Source: Gigantopelta aegis (lineage: Eukaryota; Mollusca; Gastropoda; Neomphalida; Peltospiridae). Taken from it: a stretch of DNA of 64,000 nt. Shown piece by piece: positions 20,590-31,641 of the stretch. The stretch spans positions 9,359,109 to 9,423,108 of the forward strand of contig NC_054713.1 in the NCBI RefSeq assembly GCF_016097555.1, written 5' to 3'. A model generated the notes under the pieces. That model searched no databases, was not told where the DNA came from, and was given only the letters and a program-made list of their open reading frames with translations. Both the position numbers and the translations under genes were made by a program. Position 1 is the stretch's first letter. The number at the start of each line of letters is the position of its first letter.

Positions 20590-21009
20590 AATTCCTTTAT
20601 TAATTAACTTCTCCTAGAAGCGTTTCTTTTCAATATCACACGTGTGGGTGTGGTGTAACGGTGAAGTGATTCGCATGATGTGTAACTAGACACCCAGAGA
20701 TTAACTAATTAAGTGATCAGTTCTGGGTTGTTATTATTGTTGTTATTAATTGACTACTACGGCTGCACATTTGTCAGCGTAGATGAATACAGATTCCAAA
20801 GTGTATTGTGTTTTTGTTGTGTTTTCTAGAGAACTAACGTGCTATATTATATATACTTTATATAAGATCGTATCTCTGATCATACCTAGAGACGAGCCAT
20901 ACTAGGTTTAACAGCCTGTTACAGAGAGATCTAATAGATATACAGTTAGGAGAGATATTTTGATAATCGTGTTTTACTCAGTTACGGGAATTATAGAATC
21001 CCCGTGACA
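20590..21009 (+). repeat. 5' LTR, right-hand part
   Basis: Matches the last 415-420 bases of the 3' LTR with essentially one small difference block, and ends CCCCGTGACA. The remainder is inside the gap. Confidence 0.9.
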
Positions 21010-21175
21010 GGAGTAGAAAATTGGGGCGCTCGTCCCGGATCTGGAACGGGACATGCATATTTAAAAAAAGTATTGTTTGTAAATGGGGGCTTTATAAATT
21101 AATTTTACAAATTTACTCGAAGTAGCACGTTGTTCACTAGAAAATTAATTAATAATAAGTGCGTCATATCTAAAC

Positions 21176-22848
21176 ATGGATAAGAATTTGCTGGATAGGC
21201 CTACGCTCAGTGTAGTGGAGATTAAGCGAGCACGTAAGGCCGAGGTAGTTGAAATCGCGGGTGAGCGAGAAATTGATTTAACATCAGCTAAAACTTTAGG
21301 TGATATAAAGACAATTATTATCCAGGACGTTTTTGGGGATAGGCCTGTTATGGAAGACAGTGAGATTGTTTCAGAGATAGAGATAAATGAGTTAAGTGTG
21401 GAACAACAATTAGCTTTTAAAAAGCTTGAGTTAGATAGAGAGAGAGAAGAGAGAGATAGAGATAGGGATAGAGAAGAGAAAGAGAGAGAAAGAGAAGAAC
21501 GTGCATTATATAGAGAGAGAGAGAGAGAAAGAAGGTAGAGATAGAGAAGATAGAGAGAGGGATAGAGAAGATAGAGAGAGAGATAGGGAAGATAGAGAGA
21601 GGGATAGAGAAAGGGAGAGAGAGAGAGAAGAGAGGGATAGAGAAAGGGAGAGAGAGAGAGAAGAGAGGGATAGAGAGAGAGAGAGAGAGAGAAAGAGAAG
21701 ATAGGGATAGAGAGAAAGAAGAAAGGAATAGAGAATTCCAGTTAGAAAAATTAAAAGTGGAACATGAGTTAAAGTTGAATACTGAAGAAGTCAGACGAGA
21801 AGCCGGAAATGGGTTTAACATGTCGGAGGCTTATAGATCAGTGCCGGTATTTGATGACGAGGAAATAGATATGTTCTTTCAACTTTTTGAACGGGCCGCT
21901 AAGCAGCTACATTGGCTGGAGTCTAAGTGGACATTGTTAGCCGTGTCTAAGTTTAAGGGGAAGGCTAGTATAGCTTATAATTCAATGAGTGATGAGCGAG
22001 CAAGTCAGTACGACTTAGTTAAGGCTGCAGTGTTGAGGGCTTATGAATTACGACCTGAGGATTATCGGTTACGGTATAGCGAGTTGAGAAAAACGCAGGG
22101 TCAGTCTTATAGTGAGTTTGTGGCTAAGAAGGCAGGGATGTTTGATAAATGGGTTGTTTCTCATCAGGAAGAGTCATATACCGAGTTACGGGAGTTGTTG
22201 ATCTTACAGGACATTAAAAATGGATTACCAGTTAGCTTACGTATTCATTTAGAGGATCGTGATGTCAAAAAGATAGAGGAGGCAGGCATAGTGGCAGATG
22301 ATTACGTGTTAATACACAAAGCTCAGGCAGTACCGGGTAGCTCTTTACAACAGGGTGATAAGAAGAAATTTCAGCCAGGTTTTTCCCGGGAAGGTAACTA
22401 TCGGGGAGAGTCATCTAGTTGGTCAGCTAGTCAGGCCAGGAATGCACCTGGTGGGCAAAGTAAGGATAGACCTGCATTATCAGCCAATGCACGAACTTTT
22501 CGTCCACATTGCAGTTACTGTAAAAAGGATAACCATCTTATCGGGGATTGTTTTAAAAGGAAACGCGATAATGCGCAAGTGGTCGGTTTAGTGAGGTCAG
22601 CTCCGTTAGCAAGAGAGTTAATGGTTAGTCCCATGGCAGAGAAAGTAAACCCGTATGTGTCCACGGGTATGGTTTGTGATGTGAAACAAGAGTTGTGTCC
22701 TAAGGCAATATCAATCTATAGAGATACCGGGTGTAGTCAGAGTCTGATAACGCAAGAGTGTTTAGCTGGTATTGAAAATTCAGACATAGGACGTAGTTTG
22801 GTTTTTAACCTCGGTTACTGGAGAAAATATGGTTGTCCGGTTACATAA
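21176..22848 (+). other. Retrotransposon gag-like region with protease motif
   Basis: An Arg/Glu/Asp-rich coiled segment encoded by GAGA-type simple sequence (about 21,430-21,720) precedes a gag core (ELRPEDYRLRYSELRKTQGQ) and a CCHC zinc knuckle at about 22,507-22,548; DTGCSQS at about 22,720 is a retropepsin active-site motif. Part of the defective element, not a host gene. Confidence 0.8.
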
Positions 22849-24469
22849 GGTTTTTCTTGTGTTCGAAGTTTGTGACGGGACCAGTCGTTATGGGTGTTGT
22901 GAAGGACTTGCCTGTTGAAAACATAGGAGTTTTGTTGGGAAATGATTTGACTAGTCAGTGTTGTCAGCCGAAATGTGACCAACTGTTAATTAAAGACAGC
23001 ACGTTAACAATCGAAGAGTGTGAGGTTGATGAGATTAAATATCCTGCGTGTGTAATGACTAGGGATATGACCAGTAGGTTATCACGGGATCTAGAGGATA
23101 TTTGTGATTTGTCTGATACGTGTGTGAGCCATGAAAGTGGAGTGGATGAGGTTGTCAGTAAAATGGTAGATAAGTCAACTGACAAAGTAAATGTGGTAGA
23201 ACATGTTGATCTCCCGCAGACGGGAATTGAACCAGTTGTGTTTGATAGAGGGGACTTACCTTGTATTAGACAAGAGTTAGTACTAGAGCAGGGGGCTGAT
23301 CCAATTTTGTTGGCAGCTCGCACTACCTTGTTAACTGTGGACAAGGGAGCATTAATAAATAAGAGAGTTAGAAATCGGAGGTTGCCGGCGACCGAACTAG
23401 CTAGGACGCAACTGAGCCATGCTCAGAACAAAATAAAATCAGTGTTTGATAGGAAGGCTAAGAGTCGGGAATTTAAACCAGGGGATAAGGTGCTGCTGTA
23501 CCTTCCCATTAAACGGGGTTCTGTGCAGAACAGGTATTTCGGGCCCTATGTTGTGCACAAACGGGTTAATGAGACAGGGTATGTGATAAACACTCCTGAT
23601 AGGGTTAGGAAACGTAGGTATTGTCACATCAATTTGCTAAAAGGTTATTTTGACAGACTGCCGATAATTCCAGAGAGACCGGTCCAAATTGAGAGACACT
23701 CAATTTCCTGTGATGACGTCAAGGCTGCAGAGGTCAAGTTGGCCAACGGCCAGATTCTAGCAGACTTGAACCCCCAGCGAGCAAAGCTGACTACATTGAT
23801 ACAAGACAATGTTTCCATTTGTCGGGACCTTCCAACGGTTACCGACACCTTAAGCCAAGATGTGCGCTTGGAACCCAACGCTACACAGATTCGACAGCAT
23901 GCCTGTCGGAGAAGACCTGGAAAACGTGCGACGCTGAAAAGGAAGAACACGAAGTTCCATTGGTCAGGTGAATGCGAGAAGTCATTCAACCATCTCAAGC
24001 AGAGGCGCTACTCGTCTCCCGTGATGGCAGCACCAGACTACCGAGTGCCGTTCAAGCTAGCTGTGGGTGCCAGTGACGTGGGTGCTGGAGCTGTGCTGTT
24101 CCCAGAAGATGAAGACGGACTGGACCATCCTAATGAAAGCCTCCAACCAGAGAGTTTTGAGATGGAGTCTTCGTCTGCAGGAATTCCCAATTACCATTGG
24201 ACATATCAAGGGCACATCCAGTGTAATCGCTGATGCCCTGTCCCGAAGTTGAACGTTATGATAATGTGTTGACATTCTTTATTTCTGTTTTGTTTATATA
24301 TATTTTTGTATACCAGGGACTCAGAGACTCAGTGTGATTACTGGTAGTCACCTTATTATTACATGTGTTATAAATGCCCGTATGCGTCGGTTAACGCACC
24401 CGTTTGTGTTAGTGTAGTATATTTCCCTATTCCTAGAGTAGAGGAAATATCCTTTTTGAGGTGGGGGTG
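22849..24469 (+). other. Retrotransposon pol remnants and polypurine tract
   Basis: Holds an integrase C-terminal-like segment (about 23,400-23,670; PGDKVLLYLP, FGPYVVHKR) and reverse transcriptase/RNase H-like scraps (about 23,950-24,250). Much of a normal pol is absent. Ends at the polypurine tract before the 3' LTR. Confidence 0.75.
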
Positions 24470-25611
24470 TGTCACGGTACATGCTCTTGATTTGTTTCGC
24501 CTGTGGCGATTTTAATTGTGTTAGGGTGCCGTGTGCAGTTTATTGCCCGTAGCCCAGGTGGACCACTTGTTACGTAATACTTCTCGCGCGATTCTTGCGT
24601 TCCAATATGCACTTAGTCCCGCTGTGGAGGCCATGTGGCGAGTAGTTACGTAATACCTCTGCGAGTGCGGTTTTACAACCGTAATTTTGGCGACGATGGC
24701 GTCAGTAGTCTGACGATCAGAGAGAAATAATACCTACGCTAGGAGAGATGAAATATGAGATGATACGTGAGGTGCCGCCCTGTTCCCCCAGGCCAATTCT
24801 GATTTTGGAATAAATAGCTAGGATTTAGAGATATCGAGGAGAACGAATTTAGGACGGCTCCTGGGAACGTTAGTCCGTTTGGACTTTGGTAAATATCATT
24901 TCTGCTCTGTGTATAACCTTGATGTGATTGATGTGACTTTAAATATTTTAATACTGTATTATACCGATATTCTTTAGACAGTGTCTTCGGTCATCTGACG
25001 AAGTAAATCGTAGACTTATTGTTCTAACATTATATGAGTATTTGGTAATATAAAGCTTAGCCAGTCATCCCAGCCGACCTGGGTAAACTGTAGGTTATTG
25101 TCTTTATTGTGATAAGTATTAATTCTGTGTTACAAGATTACTGAAAGAGTAGTTAGGGTTAATTAAAAATTAACCCGTTAGGAATAGAGTTGTAATTCCT
25201 TTATTAATTAACTTCTCCTAGAAGCGTTTCTCAATTATCACACGTGTGGGTGTGGTGTAACGGTGAAGTGATTCGCATGATGTGTAACTAGACACCCAGA
25301 GATTAACTAATTAAGTGATCAGTTCTGGGTTGTTATTATTGTTGTTATTAATTGACTACTACGGCTGCACATTTGTCAGCGTAGATGAATACAGATTCCA
25401 AAGTGTATTGTGTTTTTGTTGTGTTTTCTAGAGAACTAACGTGCTATATTATATATACTTTATATAAGATCGTATCTCTGATCATACCTAGAGACGAGCC
25501 ATACTAGGTTTAACAGCCTGTTACAGAGAGATCTAATAGATATACAGTTAGGAGAGATATTTTGATAATCGTGTTTTACTCAGTTACGGGAATTATAGAA
25601 TCCCCGTGACA
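24470..25611 (+). repeat. 3' LTR
   Basis: 1,142 bp, starting TGTCACGG and ending CCGTGACA (terminal inverted TG..CA). Its right end sits directly against a truncated transporter exon. A target duplication cannot be tested because the other flank is in the gap. Confidence 0.9.
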
Positions 25612-25725
25612 CCACAGAATAGACTTGGGGATGGACTTCTGGGGGTCCTGGGCTTCCTGGCCAGACGATGCCACGGTGTCGAACCCGATGAAGGCGAAGT
25701 AGGCGATCGGCAGAGCTCGAATTAC
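25612..25725 (-). CDS. Transporter exon 4 (left copy), cut by the LTR element
   Basis: Acceptor ATTCTCCAG, then VIRALPIAYFAFIGFDTVAS and SGQEAQDPQKSIPKSI, the sixth-span region of CAT-type transporters including the conserved GFD. No donor is seen before the LTR border. The matching exon of the right copy should lie about 120 bases past the window end. Confidence 0.8.
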
Positions 25726-26647
25726 CTGGAGAATTAATGGGACACTCAGGTGAAATAAAAAACGCGTACTTTTAGGTTTCATTAAAAAAACAAAAACATA
25801 ATTGTTCCTGCTAGTTGGAGGCAGCCATTTTGTTTCGTTTTCGTCGCGTCTGGTACTCTAGCTTGGAAGGGAAGTGACGTCGATTCCTGTTAACTATTCC
25901 TGTATGCACAGTGTAAACAAACGCAGTGATTTACGTAAAAGTGCTTCGCTTTGATCAACCTGACTTGAAAAACAACATATATGCCCTGGTAATATAATAA
26001 ACAATTTAACTAAACATATTTCAATGTGCATTAATAGCACGAAATTGGATTACAGTACTTTCCCTCTGCAAAAATCCAAATTATATCTAGTAGTCCGTTC
26101 GAGCAAAAACTATCACTCGCGATAACCAAGTGATTCTCTGGAACCTTTTAGATGGGACAGTCTACTTAATCAATAGTATTACAGAATTGTTTACAGTAAT
26201 ACACCCTGCCGGTTGATAATGTCCATTACCATTTTGCGGGTGACAGGTTATTTGTCGGAGAATGTTTGAATGTTCTTCAGTAATATGGTGACACAGATCA
26301 TGGACCACTACATGCTGATAACATAAGTGCCTACATGTTCTCCATACCGTTAAACAAAGACTAATATTAAGACGTGTCATGACGCAGCCGATTGGTAAAA
26401 CCAAATATGCATCACCATACCCTGTGATGTTAATAATACCGGTACGTATTCATTTTGTGTCTAGTTAGCGGCGACTCAAAAAAATTAATTTCATTGTCAA
26501 AGCATGCTCTCCCGAAAATTATATTGAAAATGAAAAAGAAAATTTGCTAACGCAGGGGGGGGGGGGGGGGGGGGGGGGTCACTGTCAAAACCCTGCTCCT
26601 GTACATGCGTCTTTATGTTACTTGGAATTATGTTACGATGGCAACCG

Positions 26648-26905
26648 GCCTCGATGGCGTCGTGGTTAAGACATCGGACATAATGCTGGTAAGTACAGGG
26701 TTCGCAGCCTCGTAGCGGCTCCAACCCAGAGCGAGTTTTAATGGCTCAGTGGGTAGGTGTAAGACCACGACACTACTCTCTTCTCTCACTAACCACTAAC
26801 AACTAACCCACTGTCCTGGACAGACAGCCCAGATAGCTGAGGTGTGTGCCCAGGACAGCCTGCTTGAACCTTAATTGGAAATAAGCACGAATTTTTTTTA
26901 ATGAA
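26648..26905 (+). mobile_element. SINE family E, full length
   Basis: Head GGCCTCGATGGCGTCGTGG, B-box-like GGGTTCGCAGCC, body with CTTCTCTCACTAACCACTAA and TGTCCTGGACAGACAGCCCA, tail GAAATAAGCACGAA. The right arm carries the same insertion at about 62,985-63,250 (minus), so it predates the split of the arms. An adjacent run of 25 G lies at about 26,554. Confidence 0.85.
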
Positions 26906-27013
26906 ATTAATTGTCTATTATTCTACCAAATATCCACCTGCCAATCAGGAAAGACGGGTGGAGGTCACTAAAAGAAGAGACCAATTAACTAAGTAAACAG
27001 TCATTTTGTTTAC

Positions 27014-27223
27014 CCCATTTGCACCAAACGGGAAGAATCCGTGTGCCGTCCAGTTGGTGATCTGTGCGAATGAGGCGCTGGCGCCGATGAAGAAGATCCA
27101 CACGACGGCGTTGACGCGGGGTGAGGACGTTGTTCACCGACGTCGACAGCTCCACGCCGTACGCCAGGATGAACGTGAGCGTCAGACACACGGCAATGGC
27201 GATGAAATCGAAGTATGGCCGAC
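27014..27223 (-). pseudogene. Transporter exon 3 (left copy), frameshifted
   Basis: Encodes [20 protein letters not shown] and [16 protein letters not shown] before the extra base; downstream codons ([25 protein letters not shown]) are in another frame. Donor GTAAAC, acceptor ACAG. Confidence 0.85.
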
Positions 27224-27235
27224 CTGTACCGAAAA

Positions 27236-27340
27236 ATGTATTTATTTATTTATTTATTTATTTACATGCTAACGTACTTACTTGTTTACTTACGTACTTA
27301 CTTACTTATTTACTTACTTGCTTACTTAACCAGTTAGTTA
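27236..27340. repeat. (TTTA)n/(CTTA)n simple repeat
   Basis: Tetranucleotide run next to transporter exon 3. The right arm has the complementary run at about 62,540-62,650, of different composition. Confidence 0.85.
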
Positions 27341-28091
27341 ACTGCTTAGTTTAAGTGATGGGTGTACACATCTGCATGGACTATTTACCTCATGTCTTTT
27401 TCTAAACAATTAAATATTCTTGGGCTCTATTTTACATGGATATGATTTTGAATATAGTTTTGCTTTGGGTTTTTTTGTCGTTTCTGTTATCCCAACGGTT
27501 GCGATTATGTTTATATTCCGTGCACGAGGAACCATATACGGTCTGAACAATTTCTTAACTGTCTTACAAAACGTAGAACTACTAGGACATGCAAATGTGC
27601 GCGATTTGTTGGGTTTTTTGTTTTTTTAACCAAAAACCGCCCGGCGCATATAGAAACGCTGTTCCTATGATACCCACAGAATCGACTTTTTATGCGATCA
27701 TTTTCCGCGTCCTACACCCACATGGTGCCCTAACAGCGCCTACGCTATGCCATAAAATGTGAAAACGGAAAACGGCCCTTAGGGTGTCAGATACCGTTAC
27801 CTCTGCATTTGGGGTCCTACACTTAAGCAAAGCACTAGCAGAAAACATATACTAGTATTCTACATTGGCTAATACGTGGGAGGGTGATGGATGCGCATAT
27901 CACCCTCCTTTAATTCTTAGCAGGCACTGTATATCCCCTTTGATGTACAGTATCGGAAAACCAATAAGGAATCATTGAACTATTAACATCTAGTTATTTA
28001 GCCTGTTTAACATTTCCTACCCCAACCTTTTTAAAGCTCCTGTATTCACTCTTATTGGAAAATTGGGGGAAGGGTAGAAAAAAAAGCTTAC

Positions 28092-28319
28092 CTCCAACTG
28101 TAAAGCGAAGTTCTGGCAGTTTGCTAAATGCGAAGTTGAAAATGGAATCCAAAGTTGCGCTTAAAGCGACAGCCCCGGCAGCAGTTCCAATGACGTACTC
28201 CACAAGCAGTCCCCAGCCAATCACATAAGCCACGAACTCACCCACTGTGACGTAACTATACATGTACGCAGAACCGGATGTTCTTGGACACGAAGAGGCT
28301 AACTCTGCGTAACATATGC
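28092..28319 (-). CDS. Transporter exon 2 (left copy)
   Basis: Open, 228 bases, acceptor TTTTCAG, donor GTAAGC. About nine differences from the right copy, three of them amino-acid changes (F/L in VGE-F/L, L/I, R/H). Confidence 0.85.
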
Positions 28320-28728
28320 CTGAAAAGTAAAATGTATAAATTATATACCAAAACCGGACCAGTTTCTAGATTTGTCATAACATTTCAATCGCTTCTATCT
28401 TCCTATATATTATTTAACGATGAAGACGTTTAGTAATAGTCATATCTTGCGATGTGACTGCTATCCTTTGTAACTGTCATCAAATCTATACAAGTGGCAG
28501 TTTCCATTAAACAGCTATCGTCCTTAAAGACACCCTCTCACATCTTTCAAATCATCTTAGAGCATAAACTGTCCTTTGTTAAGCAGTCAACTATCTTAAG
28601 AGGCGATATTTCGTGAACCCATTTTAAAATAGGTGTTTCTTCTCTTCCTTGTTCTTTTGCTGCTGCTGCTGTCCCTTTTTTCTTTATCTTCCCCAACTCT
28701 TGCTTCTCTTCCTCATCCTCATTGTTAT

Positions 28729-28775
28729 TTTTTCTTCTTCTTCTTCTTCTTCTTCTTCTTCTTCTTCTTCTTCTG
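28729..28775. repeat. (TTC)n simple repeat
   Basis: About 15 TTC units in the transporter intron. In the right arm the corresponding place holds a much larger GAA-rich region (59,165-60,480) with SINE and MITE insertions. Confidence 0.9.
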
Positions 28776-28867
28776 CTTGTCTTTATCTTTTTATTATTTT
28801 TATATTGTCATAATTATCAACGTCATCGTCACCTTATATATATTATCATTACTATCACCTTCTTCAC

Positions 28868-29257
28868 CGGTCTCGGTGGCATTGTGGTTAGGCCATCGGT
28901 CTACAGGCTGGTAGGTACTGGGTTCGGATCCCAGTCGAGGCATGGGATTTTTAATCCACATACCGACTCCAAACCCTGGGTGAGTGCTCCGCAAGGCTCA
29001 ATGGGTAGGTGTAAACCACTTGCACCAACCAGTGATCCATAACTGGTTTAACAAAGGCTATGGTTTGTGCTATCCTGCCGGTGGGAAGCGCAAATAAAAA
29101 ATCCCTTGCTGCTAATCGGAAAGAGTAGTCCATGTAGTGGCGACAGCGGGTTTCCTCTCAAAATCTGTGTGGTCCTTAACCATATGTCTGACGCCATATA
29201 ACCGTAAATAAAATGTGTTGAGTGCGTCGTTAAATAAAACATTTCTTTCTTTCTTTT
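28868..29257 (+). mobile_element. SINE family B with target duplication, left arm only
   Basis: E-type tRNA-like head (GGTCTCGGTGGCATTGTGG, GGGTTCGGATCCCAG), a linker (GACTCCAAACCCTG), the shared core and tail 1 (CGTTAAATAAAACATTTC, then (TTTC)n). Flanks ACTATCACCTTCTTCAC and ACTATCACCTTCATCAC are the target duplication. The right arm at about 59,083-59,100 has the uninterrupted site, so this copy inserted after the arms diverged. Confidence 0.9.
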
Positions 29258-29669
29258 ACTATCACCTTCATCACTATTATGTATTGCTTTTTATTAGTAT
29301 TTGGAGTAATATCAGTCATCAGTGAATCTATGAATCAGGGATCGATTTCTCAAAACATCATGAGGCGAATTTACGAAGCCTGTTTTTCTTAAACGCAAGA
29401 GTTTAAGCATCGAAAATGTATGTAGTTACACACGTGTAAGTCATAAACAGGTTTTGTAAGTTCGGCCCCATAAGTTTACATCTGTAACTAGTAATTATCT
29501 CAGGCATACGTTTAAATATGTGTACTTCAAACTATATTAGTTGTACTGTTAACAGTACTACGAATTGTGGTTTAGTCGTAGATTTACATTTTCGTGCAAA
29601 ACTAGGCTTACGATATTTGTGACAGTGGGTCCAGGGCCCTAAGATCACCTTAAGTGCATAACTACATAA

Positions 29670-30327
29670 TTCACTAAACTCTCGCAACTTTGCGATCTCG
29701 TAGTGCCAATCTAATTAAAATTAGCTCCACTATTACATGTGGATCTAACAGCAGCCCGTTAGAGCTCATGTCCAGTTGACCTTTCATTTGACCAATCAAA
29801 ACCTTACTTGCAAAATCATGCCAGTGATTTGAAAAGAATTTGAAAACATTCGGGATTATGCCGAGGGTATACGAAATGATTCGGTTGAATTACGAAGTAT
29901 GCCGGAAACTAATTTTAATATAAAATTTTATATAAAATTCGTTTTAAGACGGAAAAAAACCCGTGATGGTATAGCTATAAAATCTGTTTATACTAGTATA
30001 CAATCCAAAGTTTATTACTGCACTTTTACCACTGTTTTTTCAATGTTGAAATAGACCAACAAGTTCGCCTATTGCATAAATAGTCTCGCCCAATATTTTT
30101 AGAATTTGTATACTCCCGAATAGCGCTATAAAAGGAGAAGTGTAATTGGTCGATATTTATAGATGAAATGTCACCTGGACATGGGAATCTACGTAATGCT
30201 GTTAGATCTATTGGTAGACCAGTAGAGCTAATTTGAATCAGATTGTCGTAGTGCAATGCTAAAAGACTTGCAAAGAGGATGCTTTGTTGTCTAGCAGAGC
30301 CTAAGAAAGCTTTGTGAATTAGGCCCC
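29670..30327. mobile_element. Long GGGGCCTAATTC-end MITE in transporter intron 1 (left)
   Basis: Ends AATTCACTAAACTCTCGCAA and TTGTGAATTAGGCCCC. The same element is at about 58,024-58,690 in the right arm. Related to the 108-bp copy at 5,845. Confidence 0.6.
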
Positions 30328-30351
30328 AGTACCCTAACAGAGTGTACTAAC

Positions 30352-30598
30352 CTGAAAGTAACGATCCGATGCCTGCTATAATAAAGGAAAACACCGCCCC
30401 GGGTCCTGCCAGTTCCTTGGCCACCAGCCCCACCGTCAGGAACATGCCCGTCCCACAGCAGCTCCCCACCCCCAGGGCGACCAGGTCATAGGTCGAGAGA
30501 CACTTCTTGAAGTACACCTCATCGCTGTCAGATTTCGCCGAACTCAATGGTCGGCGGCGTGATATCCGGCTCAGAAGCCGTAAAGCGGTTGACCTCAT
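30352..30598 (-). CDS. Transporter exon 1 (left copy)
   Basis: From ATG to donor GTTAGT, 247 bases. Two differences from the right copy, both changing an amino acid (S/N at residue 19, Y/D at residue 29). Confidence 0.88.
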
Positions 30599-30901
30599 TT
30601 CCGGTAATTCATTTCAGTTTATTTTTGGTAACCTGTAACAAATGAGAAATATTCAATAAGGTTTTTTTGTTGTTGTTTTTTTTGTTTGTTTTTTGTTTGT
30701 TTGTTTGTTGTTGTTTTTAAGTTAGTGGTGACGTATAGCTGAGGGTTTAAAACAGGGGTCTAATTCACTTAGCCATCGCAACTTTGAGATCTCGCAGTGC
30801 CATCCATACTTGTAAAGTTGATACGATGTTGTTTAAGCGAGCCTACGAGAGCTTTGGTTAGCAACCTGTAAAAGGGATATATCTCAAAGTTTAAAACAGG
30901 A

Positions 30902-31185
30902 AACGGTGGCACAGTGATTAGGCCATACGGTGGCGTCGTTGTTAAACCATCGGAAGGTACAGGGTTCGAAGCCCGGTACCGGCTCCCACCCAGAGCGAGT
31001 TTTAACGATTCAATGGGTAGATGCAAGACAACTACACCCTCTTCTCTCTCACCAACCATTAACAACTAACAACTAACCCAAGTAGTTGTCCTGGACAGAC
31101 AGCCCAGATAGCTGATGTGTGTGCCCATGACAGCGTGCTTGAACCGTAATTGGATATAAGCACGAACATAATTTAAAAGAAAGAA
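30902..31185 (+). mobile_element. SINE family E with partly doubled head
   Basis: The head occurs twice in a row (CGGTGGCACAGTGATTAGGC, then CGGTGGCGTCGTTGTTAAAC), followed by the usual E body and tail (TTGGATATAAGCACGAA). The same doubled copy is present in the right arm at 57,186-57,478 (minus). Confidence 0.8.
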
Positions 31186-31447
31186 AGATTAGGTCATTGG
31201 GCTTAAGGTTACACACCATAATACACTTTCACAAGCATTTCAATATAATTTCTATGTCAGAATAGATTCTGTGACAAATAGGGCAATACCGAGAAGTCTC
31301 CGTTTAGATGACTGCTTGTAATGGACATTGTGGGGGAAAGTAATTTTTATTTTATTTTAATTAATGACGTGTAACCATTTAAGTTTGACGTTAAAAGGGG
31401 AATAATTCTAACTCCTTATTAGCAGACGAGAAAAGACCGCGTATTTC

Positions 31448-31641
31448 CAGGGCTGTAACTAGCGCAGGGGTGGGGGGGAGGGGGGAGGGGAAATCCGGAA
31501 AGCATTGTAGAAACTTTAAGAAAATTCTTTTCTTAACCGTTTAAGGAGTTTTAGACTATTAACTACTCAGTCCCCCCCCACCCCCCCCCCCCCACCCCAC
31601 CCCCCACCCCCACCCAACACAAATTCCTAGCTACGGCCCTG
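31448..31641. mobile_element. hAT-like MITE (CAGGGC ends), left arm only
   Basis: A 194-bp element with ends CAGGGCTGTAACTAG and CTAGCTACGGCCCTG and a C-rich inner part. The right arm has an empty site near 55,840-55,850 (CACCAAATACAAGG on the plus strand), so it inserted after divergence. Sister copy at 48,482-48,672. Confidence 0.8.

Larger units (their letters stand above)
20590..25611 (+). mobile_element. Ty3/gypsy-like LTR retrotransposon, defective, probably young
   Basis: Structure: partial 5' LTR (20,590-21,009), internal region (21,010-24,469), 3' LTR (24,470-25,611). Just inside the 5' LTR, TTGGGGCGCTCGTCCCGGAT resembles a tRNA primer-binding site (similar to the tRNA-Pro type); GAGGTGGGGGTG before the 3' LTR is a polypurine tract. 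Parts seen: a gag-like region with a CCHC zinc knuckle (CSYCKKDNHLIGDC), a protease motif (DTGCSQS), an integrase C-terminal GPY-type segment (FGPYVVHKR) and reverse transcriptase/RNase H scraps (ASDVGAGAVL, VIADALSRS), not all in the usual order. The coding region is short for the family and broken by several defects. The near-identity of the LTRs suggests a recent insertion. Confidence 0.85.
25612..30598 (-). pseudogene. SLC7A-family amino acid transporter, left copy, truncated and frameshifted
   Basis: Four exons: 30352-30598 (from ATG), 28092-28319, 27014-27223 and 25612-25725, with GT-AG borders. The protein matches the CAT branch of SLC7A (plasma-membrane amino acid permeases): [12 protein letters not shown] and GTGMFLTVG near the first membrane span, [27 protein letters not shown], and in the fourth exon FAFIGFDTVASSGQE and DPQKSIPKSI, aligning with human YAFVGFDCIATTGEE and NPQKAIP. 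Exon 3 is 210 bases against 209 in the right copy; one extra base in CTCACCCCGCGTC (right: CTCACATGCGTC) shifts the frame. Exon 4 stops at the edge of the LTR element and the rest of the gene is absent. It could be a dead duplicate or a mis-assembled allele. Confidence 0.85.

Noticed and set aside
21417-21821. Minus-strand Ser/Leu-rich open frame
   Set aside because: Shadow of the purine-rich GAGA tract in the retrotransposon gag-like region.
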